Source: Ciona savignyi (taxonomy: Eukaryota; Chordata; Ascidiacea; Phlebobranchia; Cionidae). From it: 64,000 nucleotides of DNA. A model generated the notes under the pieces. The model was not told the DNA's origin. It saw nothing but the letters and a program-made list of their open reading frames with translations, and did no database searches. Every line of letters starts with the position of its first letter. The first letter of the stretch is position 1. The translations under genes and the position numbers were made by a program. The stretch covers positions 62,001 through 126,000 of the forward strand of contig CH000799.1 of assembly GCA_000149265.1 (NCBI GenBank), written 5' to 3'. Below are positions 46,031 through 58,657 of this stretch, one piece after another.

Positions 46031-46199
46031 TGATGGTGATGCGTCAAAACTTGCCAAAATGTAATAAACAAACTAATACACTTTTTGCCTTTGTAAATAA
46101 AAATCACGAACAAGTTATAAATTGATTTTGGTGCTTTTCTGTAAACAATTTAATACATTCATTCTGTTAAAGTTTAAATAGGAAATTATACTTGTTATA

Positions 46200-46785
46200 G
46201 GATAGGGATAGAAAATTAATGTTTATCCGCGTAAATGAGAAAAAACAGACGTTGACACACGGAAACAAATGTTGTTTAAAATACAATAAAGAAACAAAAT
46301 TTACTTGCCATAGCGCCCCGACATTTACTAAACGGAGTAATGGAATCGCAATGAAACTTAATGATCTGTTAGACTACATAGTCTAAATTTAGATTTATTT
46401 CACTACAGCGCTTGAAAAGAAGCTTTAATTTAAAGCATTTGTGGTTAAATATTTGCAAAATTAAGACTTTTTTTCTTTATTTAACTACACATGAAAAATA
46501 AGTTTGGTTGGTTAACTATGGGACCCATGCGTTTATGCTTGCAGAAACAAAAACTACATACTCAGTGTATAAAATACAAAATGTGGTTAGGGACCATGTA
46601 CCATAAATATATGGCCTACAACATGTGTTTTACAAATAGTGTTGGATAAACACGTGGTTGGCACTCTCTAGTTGTTTAAATTGACTCTGCATAACTCATT
46701 TTTAAGAATTGGGAGATTAAAAAACTTTACTCGGTTTTGTCCCTATTCACCCTGCAGTCCCTATACACCCCGGTTTACAGTATAT
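46200..46785. repeat. Remnants: SINE end, satellite monomer, pogo-like terminus
   Basis: About 46200-46270 is a minus-strand SINE 3' end. About 46300-46460 is a diverged satellite monomer (GCCCCGACATTTACTAAACG). About 46741-46785 carries CCCTATTCACCCTGCAGTCC and CTATACACCCCGGTTTACAG, the inverted terminus of the element whose left end is at 20144. No genes. Confidence 0.6.
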
Positions 46786-46861
46786 CAATCTTTTACAAGA
46801 AACATTCAGTTCATTCAGCCATTTCTCAGGCTTTCAATACAGGCAAGACAAGCATTTAGAC

Positions 46862-47160
46862 CAGGGATGTCCAACCTGCGGCTCACCTGAGGTTTTTGTG
46901 CGGCCCGCCAGTCATTTTCACTCCAAGTAGTATTTTGCACTTTGAATCTTAGCCTAATTAAAATGTATCAGTCTGCGTTTAGGGGCGCAGTAATAGTAGG
47001 CTATAAGTATGGGAGAAACAGGAAGATTATATAAAGCTATAATGGTTTTTAAATGTTTCTTTATATACCCATTTTTCTTAAAATTTAATAGGTTCTGCGG
47101 CCCATTGAATTATTTTAAGTGACAATGCGGCCCACTACAATGAACGGTTGGACATCCCTG
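46862..47160. mobile_element. hAT-type MITE, short form, 299 bp
   Basis: The termini are CAGGGATGTCCAACCTGCGG and GGTTGGACATCCCTG, with the perfect 8-bp target duplication ATTTAGAC (46854-46861 and 47161-47168). It shares both subterminal regions with the long form at 23224 but lacks its centre. Confidence 0.92.
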
Positions 47161-47177
47161 ATTTAGACTATCTATAG

Positions 47178-48213
47178 CAGGCATGGGCAACCCCTGGCAC
47201 GCGTGCCCAACTTGGCACGCGAGCTCGTATTTCTGGCACGCTAGTTCAAGGAAATTAGATTCCTTTCTCTTAAAGATGATAACTTAAAAGTTGTTGTATT
47301 ATTTGAGCTTTGGCCACGTGCATAAAATGTTTATTAACGTAAGTTGTGAAGATTTGATTATTTATTACCGTGTTATTGTTACTCAACAAACACCAAAGAG
47401 TACAACATCCGCTTGCAAATTTCGCAACCTGCTGCCAGAGACGAATCGGACGTGAGAGAAATTTGTACGTTTGTGCATACAACCAGAAGTAGTTAATATC
47501 AGTTACCCCTAGCATCCTAATTTACTTTTGTTAGCAAATTGAGATACAAAGTGTTATAAGACTAAACACGATGTACGATGTACCAGTAAGGTCATTCGGC
47601 ATCGGTAAATGTCATAAATGCATATTTCGGCAAGTAAAAAAAAAGACCGGTAACTTATTTCACATAAGCTCATCGTTACGTTTATCAAATTGCGTTAATG
47701 AGAGTAAAAATTCATCGTTGAACACACTTTTTCACCTGCCTAAGGTTTGCTCTATCAGTAATAGTACAGCGCTTGGTTGTTTTACAGTAAATATAAAAAT
47801 TAAAAGCCATTACTGTAAAACAGCGGTTCTCAAACTGGGGTCTGCGGTCTTTTGGGGACCGCGAGACAATTTTCTGGAACCGCTAAGCACCTTCCAAAAA
47901 ATTTAAACGACGCTTTTGAAAAAAAACTGTAAAATTAAGTTTTTACGCAACTTTTTTTCCAATCAACTTAACAAACAATTTGTCATGAAAGCTTACAGGC
48001 TATTGGCATTTATGACATCACAAGAAGCTATTTGATGTCACATTAGTGCAATTCAAAAGTACAGAACTTCTACTATAGTAGGAAATAGTACAACTCCTAT
48101 TATAGTAGGAGTAAACATTCAAAAACACGAATTGTAAGTTGGCACGCGAAAGGATTTTTCCAATAATTTTAGCCGATTTTGGCACTCAGGCCGAGAAAGG
48201 TTGCCCACCCCTG
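47178..48213. mobile_element. hAT-type element, 1,036 bp
   Basis: The termini CAGGCATGGGCAACCCCTGG and GGTTGCCCACCCCTG are inverted with mismatches. The perfect 8-bp duplication ATCTATAG lies at 47170-47177 and 48214-48221. Both subterminal regions carry GGCACGC motifs (CTGGCACGCGTGCC, GTTGGCACGCGAAAGG). The interior has no clear transposase, though a coding remnant may exist. At 47821 a second hAT-type end (CAGCGGTTCTCAAACTGGGG) is nested within it; I could not find the partner end. Confidence 0.88.
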
Positions 48214-48589
48214 ATCTATAGTTTAATTCTACCAGATTTTGAAAGCATCAGTGATCATACTTCAGAGTTGCATTTAACATTAGTTCTATCAATTCGAAAT
48301 TAGAGCTCATAGTTAAACCAGATATGTTTTATTTATATAAATTAAACTTAAAACCTTAAAAAAAATTTTAGTTGCTAGGGATAATGTTACTAACATTCTG
48401 ATTCGGATAGTGTCATCCCAATTGACACCAAGCTTTTATTGATTTAAGAATTATTGTATTAGTACCGTACTACATAAGAGATTTATGTATTTTATTTGTG
48501 ATAGCCATGTGCAGGTCACAACCACAGATGGTGGTCTGGTGTTAATGCCAGTTTTTTTTATGTTGTTGTTTGATTTCTTTGTTGTCAAA

Positions 48590-48845
48590 CTTGGGTAACA
48601 TATTATCACACAGGCATTCGGCAGATTACTTTGTGGCCTCTGTCGGGTTACTGGAACTATTACAGTGTATTGTATATAATTGAGTACCACAATTATTTAT
48701 GTTTAACTCTTTTTTAATCCACTGGGTTCCAAATATCTGCTAATAAGCTTGTGCAGGGATAAAGCCAACTAGGCAGCGGTTGTTCTAATCGAACAACATT
48801 TCGAAATGATAATGCTCTAACCGGCTGCGCTATGTGGCCTAATCA
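48590..48845 (-). repeat. SINE with a different tRNA head
   Basis: Read on the minus strand, it begins with a tRNA-like head whose A-box is TAGCGCAGCCGGTTAGAGCA and whose B-box is GTTCGATTAGAAC. The body then matches the common SINE (CACTGTAATAGTTCCAGTAA and the following CCCGAC...). So one SINE body is joined to two unrelated heads in this genome. Confidence 0.6.
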
Positions 48846-49030
48846 ATATAAAATAATTAATGTTTTTGATGCAAACAAAGTTAAAAAAAAAAAATTAATT
48901 ACTTGATGAAATTAAATTGAATTAAAAAAAAAAAAAAAAAATTTAATTGAAGACTTGGTTGATTAAAACAATTTTAAAATTTAGTTGGCTGTTGGTATAG
49001 TTCTTTGTTGTAAATAAAGTTAATATGAAT

Positions 49031-49130
49031 NNNNNNNNNNNNNNNNNNNNNNNNNNNNNNNNNNNNNNNNNNNNNNNNNNNNNNNNNNNNNNNNNNNNNN
49101 NNNNNNNNNNNNNNNNNNNNNNNNNNNNNN
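49031..49130. other. Assembly gap (100 N)
   Basis: Exactly 100 N, the usual placeholder for a gap of unknown size. The stretch just before it has several short A/T runs (near 48880-48950). Confidence 1.
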
Positions 49131-49566
49131 AATAGAAAGTACATATCTTAGTCCACTTCCAGCTGGGCGCCCACTTCGTAAACGATCAGACGTAATTACG
49201 GTCAGGCGTAATTACTATAAACAAGCTGTGTTTTGTATCCAGATCCGGAGGTAAATTCGGTCTGTTGCTTACGTTTTTTTCGACGTATTTCGGCGTGCTA
49301 CGTTCTGTGTAACATTTGTTACAGCTGCGTGTCATCTCGACCTAGTAATTTTCCAGCAACAATATCCGGCCGTGTTGAGTTTAAGTTGTGTGTTTACTAA
49401 ACAAAACTTTAATCATGCAATTTGTTCTGTAAATTGTACTTGTTTTACAAGGTTGGTCATTACTCTCTACTTTTTCTCATTTCTCTTGCTTTCGTGTTAG
49501 TAAAAATTAGATAAATAAAACGTCAAAATTTTGTACATATTTTTGTATATCTTGTTTATGTTAATT

Positions 49567-49830
49567 TTAGCGATCTCGAGCTTTTGCGAACACAATACCG
49601 CGGGCGATCGCACGAAAATTAGTGAGATTAATTTACGTAGTATAATGCAAGTCATTCTATCATTTATGACTACGTATAAGACGAAAATATTAGGTATGAT
49701 ACAATGCAAACACTCTTTGGACCCGACAATAATCGCACACATATTCCATTTGGTTCAACATATTATGCAATCTGTTATGTACACACAGGTTCTAAACTTA
49801 GAACAGCTGCGCCATTTCCGCACTAAATGA
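49567..49830 (+). CDS. Possible small ORF or exon, unrecognised
   Basis: An open frame ending in TGA at 49828 encodes a mostly helical stretch (ISEINLRSIMQVILSFMTTY, then LDPTIIAHIFHLVQHIMQSV). No splice context or family supports it firmly. It is listed because the composition is more protein-like than neighbouring frames. Confidence 0.25.
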   Translation, partial: LAISSFCEHNTAGDRTKISEINLRSIMQVILSFMTTYKTKILGMIQCKHSLDPTIIAHIFHLVQHIMQSVMYTQVLNLEQLRHFRTK

Positions 49831-50255
49831 CTTAACATCTTACCCTTTTCTGTTTTCCATTAACTGCTGTCCTTTATATATCATGAAGACGTACATAACT
49901 GATAACGTACAAGGAGCTGACCAGGTTTCCAATAAATCCGAATTCATAGTGTCTCACACAATGCATAGGCAGCTAAAACCACGTCACTCCTGGGACTGTA
50001 AAACAACGCAGCACTAATCAGAACATCCGTATTGGTTTGGCTTATGAACTTAAAATGCATAACAATACACTATTCGTCATTCTCTCAAATTTAAATGTAA
50101 TCGGGTTCAATAGAACATCGGGTTCAATAGAACAAAACAAACGCGATACTGTTGGCGAGATGTAACGTAAGCTTTGCTTTGCGCAAAGCTATATTTCATA
50201 GGTTGTACTATTCGCTTGGCTGATTTTAAACACGTCTGCATCACGCCATCCGGCG

Positions 50256-50513
50256 TTGAATTCAACTGGCGTGTTAATAAAAGAAATGTCAGATCGGTTT
50301 GTTAAGGCATTGGGCCTTCAAGATTACGATAAGAGAGAGTTCAATTTGTTGCTCGTATTGATTTACAACAGCGCAGTTAAACTGTTATGGTTAAAGTGTT
50401 GCGTTCCCTTTCGGGTACTTGCGCTATCATGTACAACTATTATATCTTTGCCTAGCTTCGACACAAAGAGTAACGCAAAATGCTATCCTAAAATTAGTCG
50501 GCTTGTTGAATAA
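50256..50513 (+). CDS. Possible exon, unrecognised
   Basis: An open frame containing GVLIKEMSDRFVKALGLQDY and KREFNLLLVLIYNSAVKLLW, closed by TAA at 50511. There is no ATG with good context near the start and no recognised domain. It may be a piece of a host gene disrupted by the assembly gap, or chance. The remainder of 49131-51177 holds nothing else I can support. Confidence 0.25.
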   Translation: MNSTGVLIKEMSDRFVKALGLQDYDKREFNLLLVLIYNSAVKLLWLKCCVPFRVLALSCTTIISLPSFDTKSNAKCYPKISRLVE

Positions 50514-51177
50514 ATAATTTTCATTTTATAATGAAACTCGTAGTGCCTTCACTATCTAGTTATGTACAGATAATCATACGCTTATCACTAATATGGTTAC
50601 AGCAACATTGGTTCCAAACCTATTTGACTAAAATTCCTTTACCGTACCTGTCCTAGCAATTATGTCGTTACTAGTATACGCAAGTTTTATATTTTGGTAA
50701 CCGATTGTCTAACTTGTTTATGCGAATTATTACATAACAAAAGTATCTGTATAAAAATTAGTTTATGGACATATGATCATAGAAAACTAATAATTAAGTT
50801 TTTTAAATTGTAAAACATTTTAGGATAAATAAACTACATGCGACATCATTACCGAAAAATATGCACTACCCACCGCAAAATTCCTAACGAAGCATACCAA
50901 AGAGTACGTGGACCCGACACATCATGCACAAAATATATCTATATTCCTGACTTATTACATATATGTAAGAAAGATGTAGAAGCATCCGTCTATCTATAAA
51001 TTCAATAAAACAAACTAACGGCTCTCAGACTTCAAAGCATTTATTTAGAAAATGCCACTGGTTAAACAAGACAAAATCCGAATGATACAAACTCGAGTGA
51101 GTTTTAAAATGATAGTAGACCTACTGGTTACACGCACAACGGAAATATCGGAAGAACGTGGTGTTTAGGCTTTAGGC

Positions 51178-51491
51178 CAGGGATGTCCAACCTGCGGCCC
51201 GCACACTGCGGCCCGCCTGAGATTTTTGTGCGGCCCGCTAGTCATTTTCACTCCCAAGTAGTATTTTGACCTTTGAATCTTAGCATAATTAAAATGTATC
51301 AGTCAGCTTTAAGGGGCGCAGTAACAGTAGGCTATAAGTATGGGAGCAACAGAAATACAGGATTATACATTAATGGATTTTAATTGTTTCTTTATGTACC
51401 AATTTTTCTTGAAATTTAATAGGTTTTGCGGCCCATTGAATTAATTTAAGTGACAATGCGGCCCACTACAATAAAATGTTGGACATCCCTA
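51178..51491. mobile_element. hAT-type MITE, short form, 314 bp
   Basis: The left terminus is CAGGGATGTCCAACCTGCGG, and the right is TGTTGGACATCCCTA, with two changed bases. The flanking octamers CTTTAGGC and CTTTATGC differ at one base. It is the closest relative of the copy at 46862 and shares the internal block TAGGCTATAAGTATGGGA. Confidence 0.88.
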
Positions 51492-52101
51492 CTTTATGCT
51501 ATAGATGGCGTATAACCAATTAAGACCTCTATGAACGGCAGGATGTGACGAGTGGTACCCTCCATGAGTCATTGTTTTTAAACGAGTGTTTTGCTGAGTA
51601 ACAATGGTGGTGATTCCCCAATGTTTGTTTTGTTGAAAGCAGCATGTGCTAGGCTGCGCGCCGGTGTTCTTGTTTAGCTGTAAAGTTTTGTAATCGTGGA
51701 GCAGTGCTTTGTAAAATAAAGGTGTTGAATGTGCATCTGCTAGCTGTTTTGTTGGAAAAAAGTTGCCGATGTACGAAGGGGTATGGGCTCAAAATTTTTA
51801 AACAAAATTTTGTAAGGTTTTGAGTTTAGGTTGCAGATCCAAGCTTCAATTTTAAATTGTGAAAAAATCTAAGACTTCCTATGTCAGGATTTTGAGTGCC
51901 AGTCGTTTTTGTGAGGTCAGTTTGCATTGGAGAGATAGGGAAAATAATTAGTTGAACGCCTCCTATACTCTAACAGAATTATTATGGGTTTCCTTTCATT
52001 CCTGAGGAAACACATTTTGATTTTACTCCGTTTTTTTTAAATTTAATATTTAGCCTACTTTAAACCTTTTATGGCAACCAATTATTGTCGTACATCTAAA
52101 C

Positions 52102-52515
52102 ATGCAAAGCAAAAATGCAAACCACATTTGGTATAGGGCCTATTCTGTTTTCAGTTGGTCGAACAACGCAATGCTGGATGAAACTTCCGAAAAAGTTCTA
52201 CTATATAATGTTGTGCGTTATACCGTATTACATTTTTCCAATATATTACCTAAAGACCTATTTAAGAAAGTTTCTCAAGATAAAAAAACAGGTCGGCCAG
52301 CATTAACCAACAGCCGCAACAAAAAAACACAACTAAAACAATCCATCGATTATCGTATGCACAATAACCCATTGCAGTGTAGCTGCGTAAGGCTTACCCC
52401 ACCACGGACACACCGTTTTCTAGTAAATTCCGCGATATCAGTCACCCGCCTACGGTCTTTTACATACTGTATTGGGAATAAAATATATATAATATATATT
52501 TTGATTAAGTTTTAA
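52102..52515 (+). CDS. Doubtful ORF, 137 codons
   Basis: An ATG-started open frame (MQSKNANHIWYRAYSVFSWS) in AT-rich DNA. The C-terminal part (YCIGNKIYIIYILIKF) is plain AT-rich translation. There is no domain, and no splice or polyadenylation support beyond chance. Confidence 0.15.
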   Translation: MQSKNANHIWYRAYSVFSWSNNAMLDETSEKVLLYNVVRYTVLHFSNILPKDLFKKVSQDKKTGRPALTNSRNKKTQLKQSIDYRMHNNPLQCSCVRLTPPRTHRFLVNSAISVTRLRSFTYCIGNKIYIIYILIKF

Positions 52516-52944
52516 TAATTTATACTGTATGAAATGTTTGTCTAAATCTATTATAGTTTGTTTTGTATGATTGGTCCCTTCCTTTAAGACTATGTCCACC
52601 GAACAATTGCTTTGAGCACAACCTTCAGTCACTACGTAAACCATTCGATAGAGACTATATCTAACCTGGCGTTTACTTTTTTAATAAACTTTAGTCAAGT
52701 ATAAATTAATTTATGTACATTTAGAAACACATCGTAATAGTATATGGATAAAATGGTTGGATTGGAATATCACAGACAAAATGGAATAATCTTTCGGTAT
52801 AGAATTCAGAATCTATTTTCTCCGACGAATGTTTTCATTTGCTACATCCGTCACGTGACTTGAAGGAGCCTTTGGAATCTGTTATGCAATAAAATATGTA
52901 AAAAACGATGCAACAACGCCAAAAGTGTCGAAATATCACACGGT

Positions 52945-53031
52945 GGGCGAGAGTAATCTGACGATAGCCCTTGTATTAACGCCCCTCTTACGTTTTTTTC
53001 ATTTACGGGGATAAACATGAATAACCTTTTT
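52945..53031 (+). repeat. SINE 3' fragment
   Basis: It carries GTGGGCGAGAGTAATCTGAC, ACGATAGCCC and TTTACGGGGATAAACATGAA, the last third of the tRNA SINE, with the TATCC tail lost. It lies just downstream of the second elongase gene. Confidence 0.75.
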
Positions 53032-53088
53032 ACCCTTATATCAATTAATAAAAAAACGTTATTTGTTATACAATATGATATTTACTGA

Positions 53089-55294
53089 TCAGTTTATAAC
53101 TATACGTACAGGTGTTTCTTGTAGATTGGGTTTCTTCTTTAGGTATGCATTATAAAAGAAGTGAACGAATAGAACCAGATATGATCCATACATAATTGTA
53201 CCCGACCATAGATATTGATCGGACGAAACGCACGTTTGGCTTCTCCATGCAATTAAACTAAACATTGTAGCACAACCCAGTACCATTTGTACTATCTGTG
53301 AATCAGTGGGATAGGTTAAATTTAGATTTTATACGACATTAAGCTAAAAATTGTCCTCCTACAACTTCACTGTTACAAGTTCCGATGTTTGCAAATCGGT
53401 ACTCCGGGAATCCGAAAGACCATTAACACCAGTAATGACCATAAAATATCACTTACCTGGGAAGCAGTGATGAATACTGAGATCAAACGTGGCAACCGCA
53501 CACCTGCCGCTCTGACAGCATAGTAGGTGTACATGAATGCATGAATCAAAAAGTTCAGCGACATGAACACGGGCGCACCTACGAAATCACAATATTTGAA
53601 CTAGTCTGGTTGTACAAACTGTCAGTTTAAAATTTACATATATATTAGCATATCATGAGTTTTAAAGAACGATGCTAAACAAAAATTTGATAAGCTGACA
53701 ATTTTTTTTACCGGGCCAAGTTTCGAACCCATGATGGGCTCGTCACCATGACTGTTTTTTTGTATAAGAGCCGGTATATGTATCGGTCGCGTTAACCATT
53801 CGGCCACAAGACCGTACCAAGCTGACATTTTATAAACACCATTTTACCCTTTAATCTCTAGCACCACATACCGGCATTGTGTTCAGAGTAGCCCGACCAA
53901 CAAAACAGCGAAACAGTCAGATGATGATACCAGTGCAAACATATTACATTCTGCTTTCGAAATATGATAAACGCAGTATCTCCTGAAATTAAACAACACA
54001 CTTATTATTGTGTATGTACAATGTAATAAAAAATCCAAAAAATTACAAACCATATTCGATGAACTTGCTGTACACAAATAAAATGGTCCAGAAGCGAGTG
54101 ATCGGTCTTGTGTAGATACCACTATCGCACACTAAACCTCTTATGCCGGCGTCTTTGTATAAATAATAGACGCATGTCAATGTTCGGAGGGAACCAACAA
54201 TACTGAAGATTGCCAGCAGGGTAGACCAAAGAAGCATTGGCTTTCTTAGGTTGTAACTGCGCAAAGTAGGCGTAAAAATCTCTATAAAGGTTTTCTATTT
54301 CTATATTGATCGGATAGTATCAGCACTATAACATGCGCTCTACATTCACGGTAAAATCATTACTTTACCAGTTATAGCCGATACTATCTAATCCTAACTA
54401 TTCACAGAAAAATTGTATAACTTTATCATAATGTAGCCATGCTCTTAGGTTTCTTTGGTATGGAAACTCACATGTATGTATTGAAGATTTATAACAGAGT
54501 ATTGTAAAACCAACCAGTGTCATGAATCAGAAACAATGAACAATTACCCATGGAACTGTGTTATAATTTATAGTTGAAATTTCTGTTCTTGGCCAAAGAA
54601 AGGTAGTCTAATTAGTACACTAATTAAGCCATAATTGTTTTTCACTCGTAACTTCCCAGCATGTAATTCCGAAATAATAATGTTATAACACATTTTATTG
54701 AATACGTCGTTTTATGCTTTAAAAAATGTAATTTTAACATTTTCCATGTATGTGTACGCGTGGCTCTTTACCCGACTGCAGCCTATATGCCTTGACCCAC
54801 AAAGGCACGATGGCGGACAGAGTTTGATCTTTTAATACCGGCGCGCTAGCGTACGCTCAATATAACTAATTTAACAACTGCCCGCCAGCGTGCTTAATAA
54901 ATCGTGGATCAAGACTGGGGTCGAAACTGTGCTACCATACGAAAAAGACAGGGGGAATTTGGTTGAAGAAGCTAATTACCAAAATTCATAAATACCCGAT
55001 TGTAAATTTGGTTCTACGTTCTCCGGAAAAAATAGTTTAATTTTACTAACATTTTTAATACAAGGTTATGTACTCGAAATAATATATTATTTGTGTTGTT
55101 TTATTTTCAACCTGGGTAAATGATCGTGATATACGCATACCTCTTTTTTGCGTCCATATGCCGCTTACCACCCACAATCATACCGATGTACATCACTGAA
55201 AGACAAAGCGGAACATTCCAGCTGGTAGTTAAGTTTCGAGTTTCAATTCCATCAAAAGCTTTTTCGAATTCCCACGGTTGAAACCCCCAGTTAC
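53089..55294 (-). CDS. ELOVL6-like very-long-chain fatty-acid elongase (copy 2)
   Basis: Exons that join in phase are 55294-55141, 54256-54051 (206 nt), 53982-53872 (111 nt), 53578-53457 (122 nt) and 53295-53089 (stop). The first listed exon encodes NWGFQPWEFEKAFDGIETRN and a membrane segment, matching the N-terminus of ELOVL6. It needs one base from a still earlier exon, which I cannot place. Hallmarks are SYNLRKPMLLWSTLLAIFSI, KFIEYGDTAFIIFRKQ, the histidine box [30 protein letters not shown] and GTIMYGSYLVLFVHFF. The C-terminus has YLKKKPNLQE and ends RIVIN. The three internal exons have exactly the lengths of copy 1, so the two genes are paralogs from a duplication. An ER membrane enzyme; product chain length is not predictable here. 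Confidence 0.92.
53706..53822 (-). repeat. tRNA-like sequence (pseudo-tRNA or SINE head)
   Basis: On the minus strand GTGGCCGAATGGTTAACGCG is a good A-box, and GGGTTCGAAACTTGGCCCGG contains a B-box-like GGTTCGAAACT. The distance between them is much larger than in a simple tRNA, and the 5' and 3' acceptor halves do not pair, so it is not a working tRNA in plain form. It sits in an intron of the second elongase. Confidence 0.45.
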
Positions 55295-58200
55295 CTGTGA
55301 AGCCAGTGAGATAGGTTTAAAACACTATTTTCCGTCTAAGTTCATAATAACCAAACTCTCCAATACAAATTTATAGAATCAGAATTAATTTTATTCCCAT
55401 GTGTGGAATAATGACAGTGGTTATAACAGGAATAATCGTGAGATTTTTGTTAAACTTGCTGGATCGAGAAAATGATCGTATATCATATATATACCATTTG
55501 ACTATGTGAGACTAAGGACCATTAAATTACATGACTAACCTTCCAACAATTCATTGAATGCTGACATGCCTACTTTCGAACAAATCAAAATACAGGTTTG
55601 TACCAGTGTCACCGAAAGTTTATACTAAAACCTTTCCAAACGAGTGCAGAATGTTTGCAGTTAAATACGATAGCAGTCAACGATTTCGTAATGTAAAATA
55701 TTTAATCGATTAAGTAAATATTTCCTCTTTTCAGGTTGTCTACGAAGTTTATAGTTCGACGGGTCCATAGGACAAGTCACACAAGTAGTGTTGCTTAGCT
55801 AAGGTTACTGTGGATATTGGTAACCGAACCTTCGTATTCACTTTAAGGTCATCAAGGTCAATAGGCTCATTGCAAGGCCATATAAAATAAATGGTGGTTG
55901 CTAACGACATACCATCAATATTTTAATCTTGAACGCGTTATATTTAACTAAACCTTTGAAAGTCCTGTAAATACTATATATAATTACCACCTGAGAATAA
56001 TTTCTACCTCAACCTGCGGGAAGCACCTTTCTTTGGTCAGTGAAGAAACCCACACTCTCCTTTGAATCGTAGTTACAATAATATGGTATGCCGTTTCAGC
56101 GCAATGAAGCGTATCCAGGCGATAGTTTCAACAAAACACCTATTTAACTGGCACCAAAGTAAGGTCAATATGACGATCCTGGTAGTGTTATGAGCTACCA
56201 TAATTTAACATGTTTGACTTTGATTAGCATACATTAGATATTGCGTTTTTAATGCCCGTCTACCATTTATCGTTACCAGAATAATACACACTTCTCTCCT
56301 CGCAGACCATTTAACCTAGGTTTTATCGACCTCACCAACAGTTTTCTTGAACGGTTAAAGGCATTGTGAGATGTAAATAGTTTCCCTTATTTAATAAATA
56401 TCCCAAAACTTTTTCCTGTTACATTAAATTAAAGTTTTAAAATTAAATTTGATTTTAAAAGAAATGAAGCAACAAACGGACACAAGATACGACGCCATCC
56501 AAATAAATAACTTCGCACGTGTTCAACGTTTGCGTTACCACAAAGAGTATCTTTTACTAAAGAGGTCTTTGTTCTCAACTAACGGTAGATTTTGAATTTT
56601 ATTTTACAATGGAACCGTTTAATTTGAATAGTTTATATGAGTTTATTGAAATGTCTGTATGGAACATGTTGTCACTGTTTGAACTCACATTTTAACCACA
56701 CGATTGCTGATTGGTGTGGCTAACGGGCGTGATAGCAAATAACTATACGCACATATTTAGTGTAAACATTCTAAGGAGCCGTTGTTCGTCATCAAAAACC
56801 ATGTACACACGACTCTGTCCCCTACATTCGGTTAAAGTTCAACAAATTTGGACTCGATTGTGAATGGCTTGTTTCGTAAACGCTATTCGATATCTCGGCG
56901 CCTCACAAATGTACAAGCTGCCTTTTTTAAAGTAAACGGATACACTCGACTCTCGTGCCTGTACCAAGTGGCAAAACATGGCTTGGTATAGCCAAGAAAA
57001 TTCTTAAAAGGCATGGTCGTACGTTTTACTCTTAACGAGATACTATTTTTTTCTGAAGCGACATTAGGTGATCGTCGTTCACCAAGCTATGAAAATAGCA
57101 GAAAAACTACCAGAGATCTTAACTAATTTTATGCTTTAAATTCTTAATAGCAGGGGGGAAATTATATACGTCCAGCGGGCAGTATCTGGGCCACCGAAGT
57201 GTTTTATCCTGCCAACTTTTGTATGCTTGCTTAAACAGAATAATAATGTTATAGAAAAATACCGGCTATAGTTTTTATGGATATAAAATAATGGTGAAAA
57301 TACTATTAAAGCAAAAAACTGTAGGCTAAAATTATAAACGAATTTTTCCATGTAATATCTGCAACGGAATATAAGGTGCAAAACAAGCCACACATATATA
57401 CCTCAAAATCACCCATCCGAATTATTTGCCATGCTGAAACTCTAGCGTCCCTGTCAATACTACTGACCCCTAATATTTCAGTGTTTAGGTGTGCGTATTA
57501 CGTTTTTTTGTAGATATACCTTCGTTTTCGTCCGTTTTTTCCTTTATGTGCTGGTACACCAACATCAGGTCCTGAATCTAAATTTTAAATGTATTTCCTT
57601 CAGATTGAAAGGGAACCCATAATGACAGGAAAGACACGTCATTTTCTATCTCGGTACCGTCCAACCTTTATTTAAACAAACTTGTGGTCGCATGCAGAAG
57701 ACAACATCAGTCGCATTAATAATTATGATTTGTTACACTATCTATTTATTGTACCTTGAATGTCATCCTGGCTATAGGTATTTCGTTAATAAAATTGTTT
57801 TAACACGCATAGTTTTATATTAGGATTTGATGCTTCGGCCCAGTAACCAGCAAGTATGTTATCTGTAACAGTACAAGTATGTGACTGTAACAGGGCCACT
57901 GAGAAAAGTAATTACCCACCCATGTATTGTAGTTCATAAATTATAGTACAAGTATGTAACTCCACAATTCGTTGTATAAAGCTCACACGGAAAAGTATTA
58001 AATGTTATTAGGTTTCTTATATTACATGTTAGTTGCCATGTTACACAGCCGTGTTATATCTACATAAAGGCTACAACCCGACCATGGTGAAGCTATAGAT
58101 GGCTTTCAACTACCAACATCTGTGATCAGGATCTTACAAAACTTACTTTTTAAGAAAACTCCCTTTAAAATAACTTAAAGTCGCATTTTCAGGCCGAATA

Positions 58201-58640
58201 ACACTGGACTTATAAAAGCTTATTCTTTTTTATTCTACTATTTTTAGACAATCCTGCATATTATAATTTCGTGATGAGTTTTTGAAAATATTTAACGAAT
58301 ACGCATATACCTATAATGTGTCATATATAATTCACAGATTATTGTTCTCTCTATACGTGTAAAAACTGGCTTTAAGCCAAGCGCATATAGTCATTCACAT
58401 GTGCGTAAAGCTGATTACTTCCTTAGGTCCTATTACATTTTAAGAAAGCTGTCAAACGGTGGCGGAATATGACAGTTGATGTGTCTTTCAAGCGCCTCTC
58501 TACGGTATTTTGACCCCGAATACCCTATAACAGAGCGCTTTATTTTTAAAATTCATTACTGCAATTTTTGACTTATGTTTTAGTTGTATTATTATAACCT
58601 ACATATATCACAACACCCTGCTCCTAACCTTTTTTTCTAT
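55295..58640. other. Long stretch without recognised genes
   Basis: It lies upstream of the second elongase (minus strand). Any first exon and promoter of that gene should lie here, but I cannot place them. I see no repeat family member, RNA gene or coding exon that I could defend. Confidence 0.4.
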
Positions 58641-58657
58641 TTTATTTCTATTTTGAG

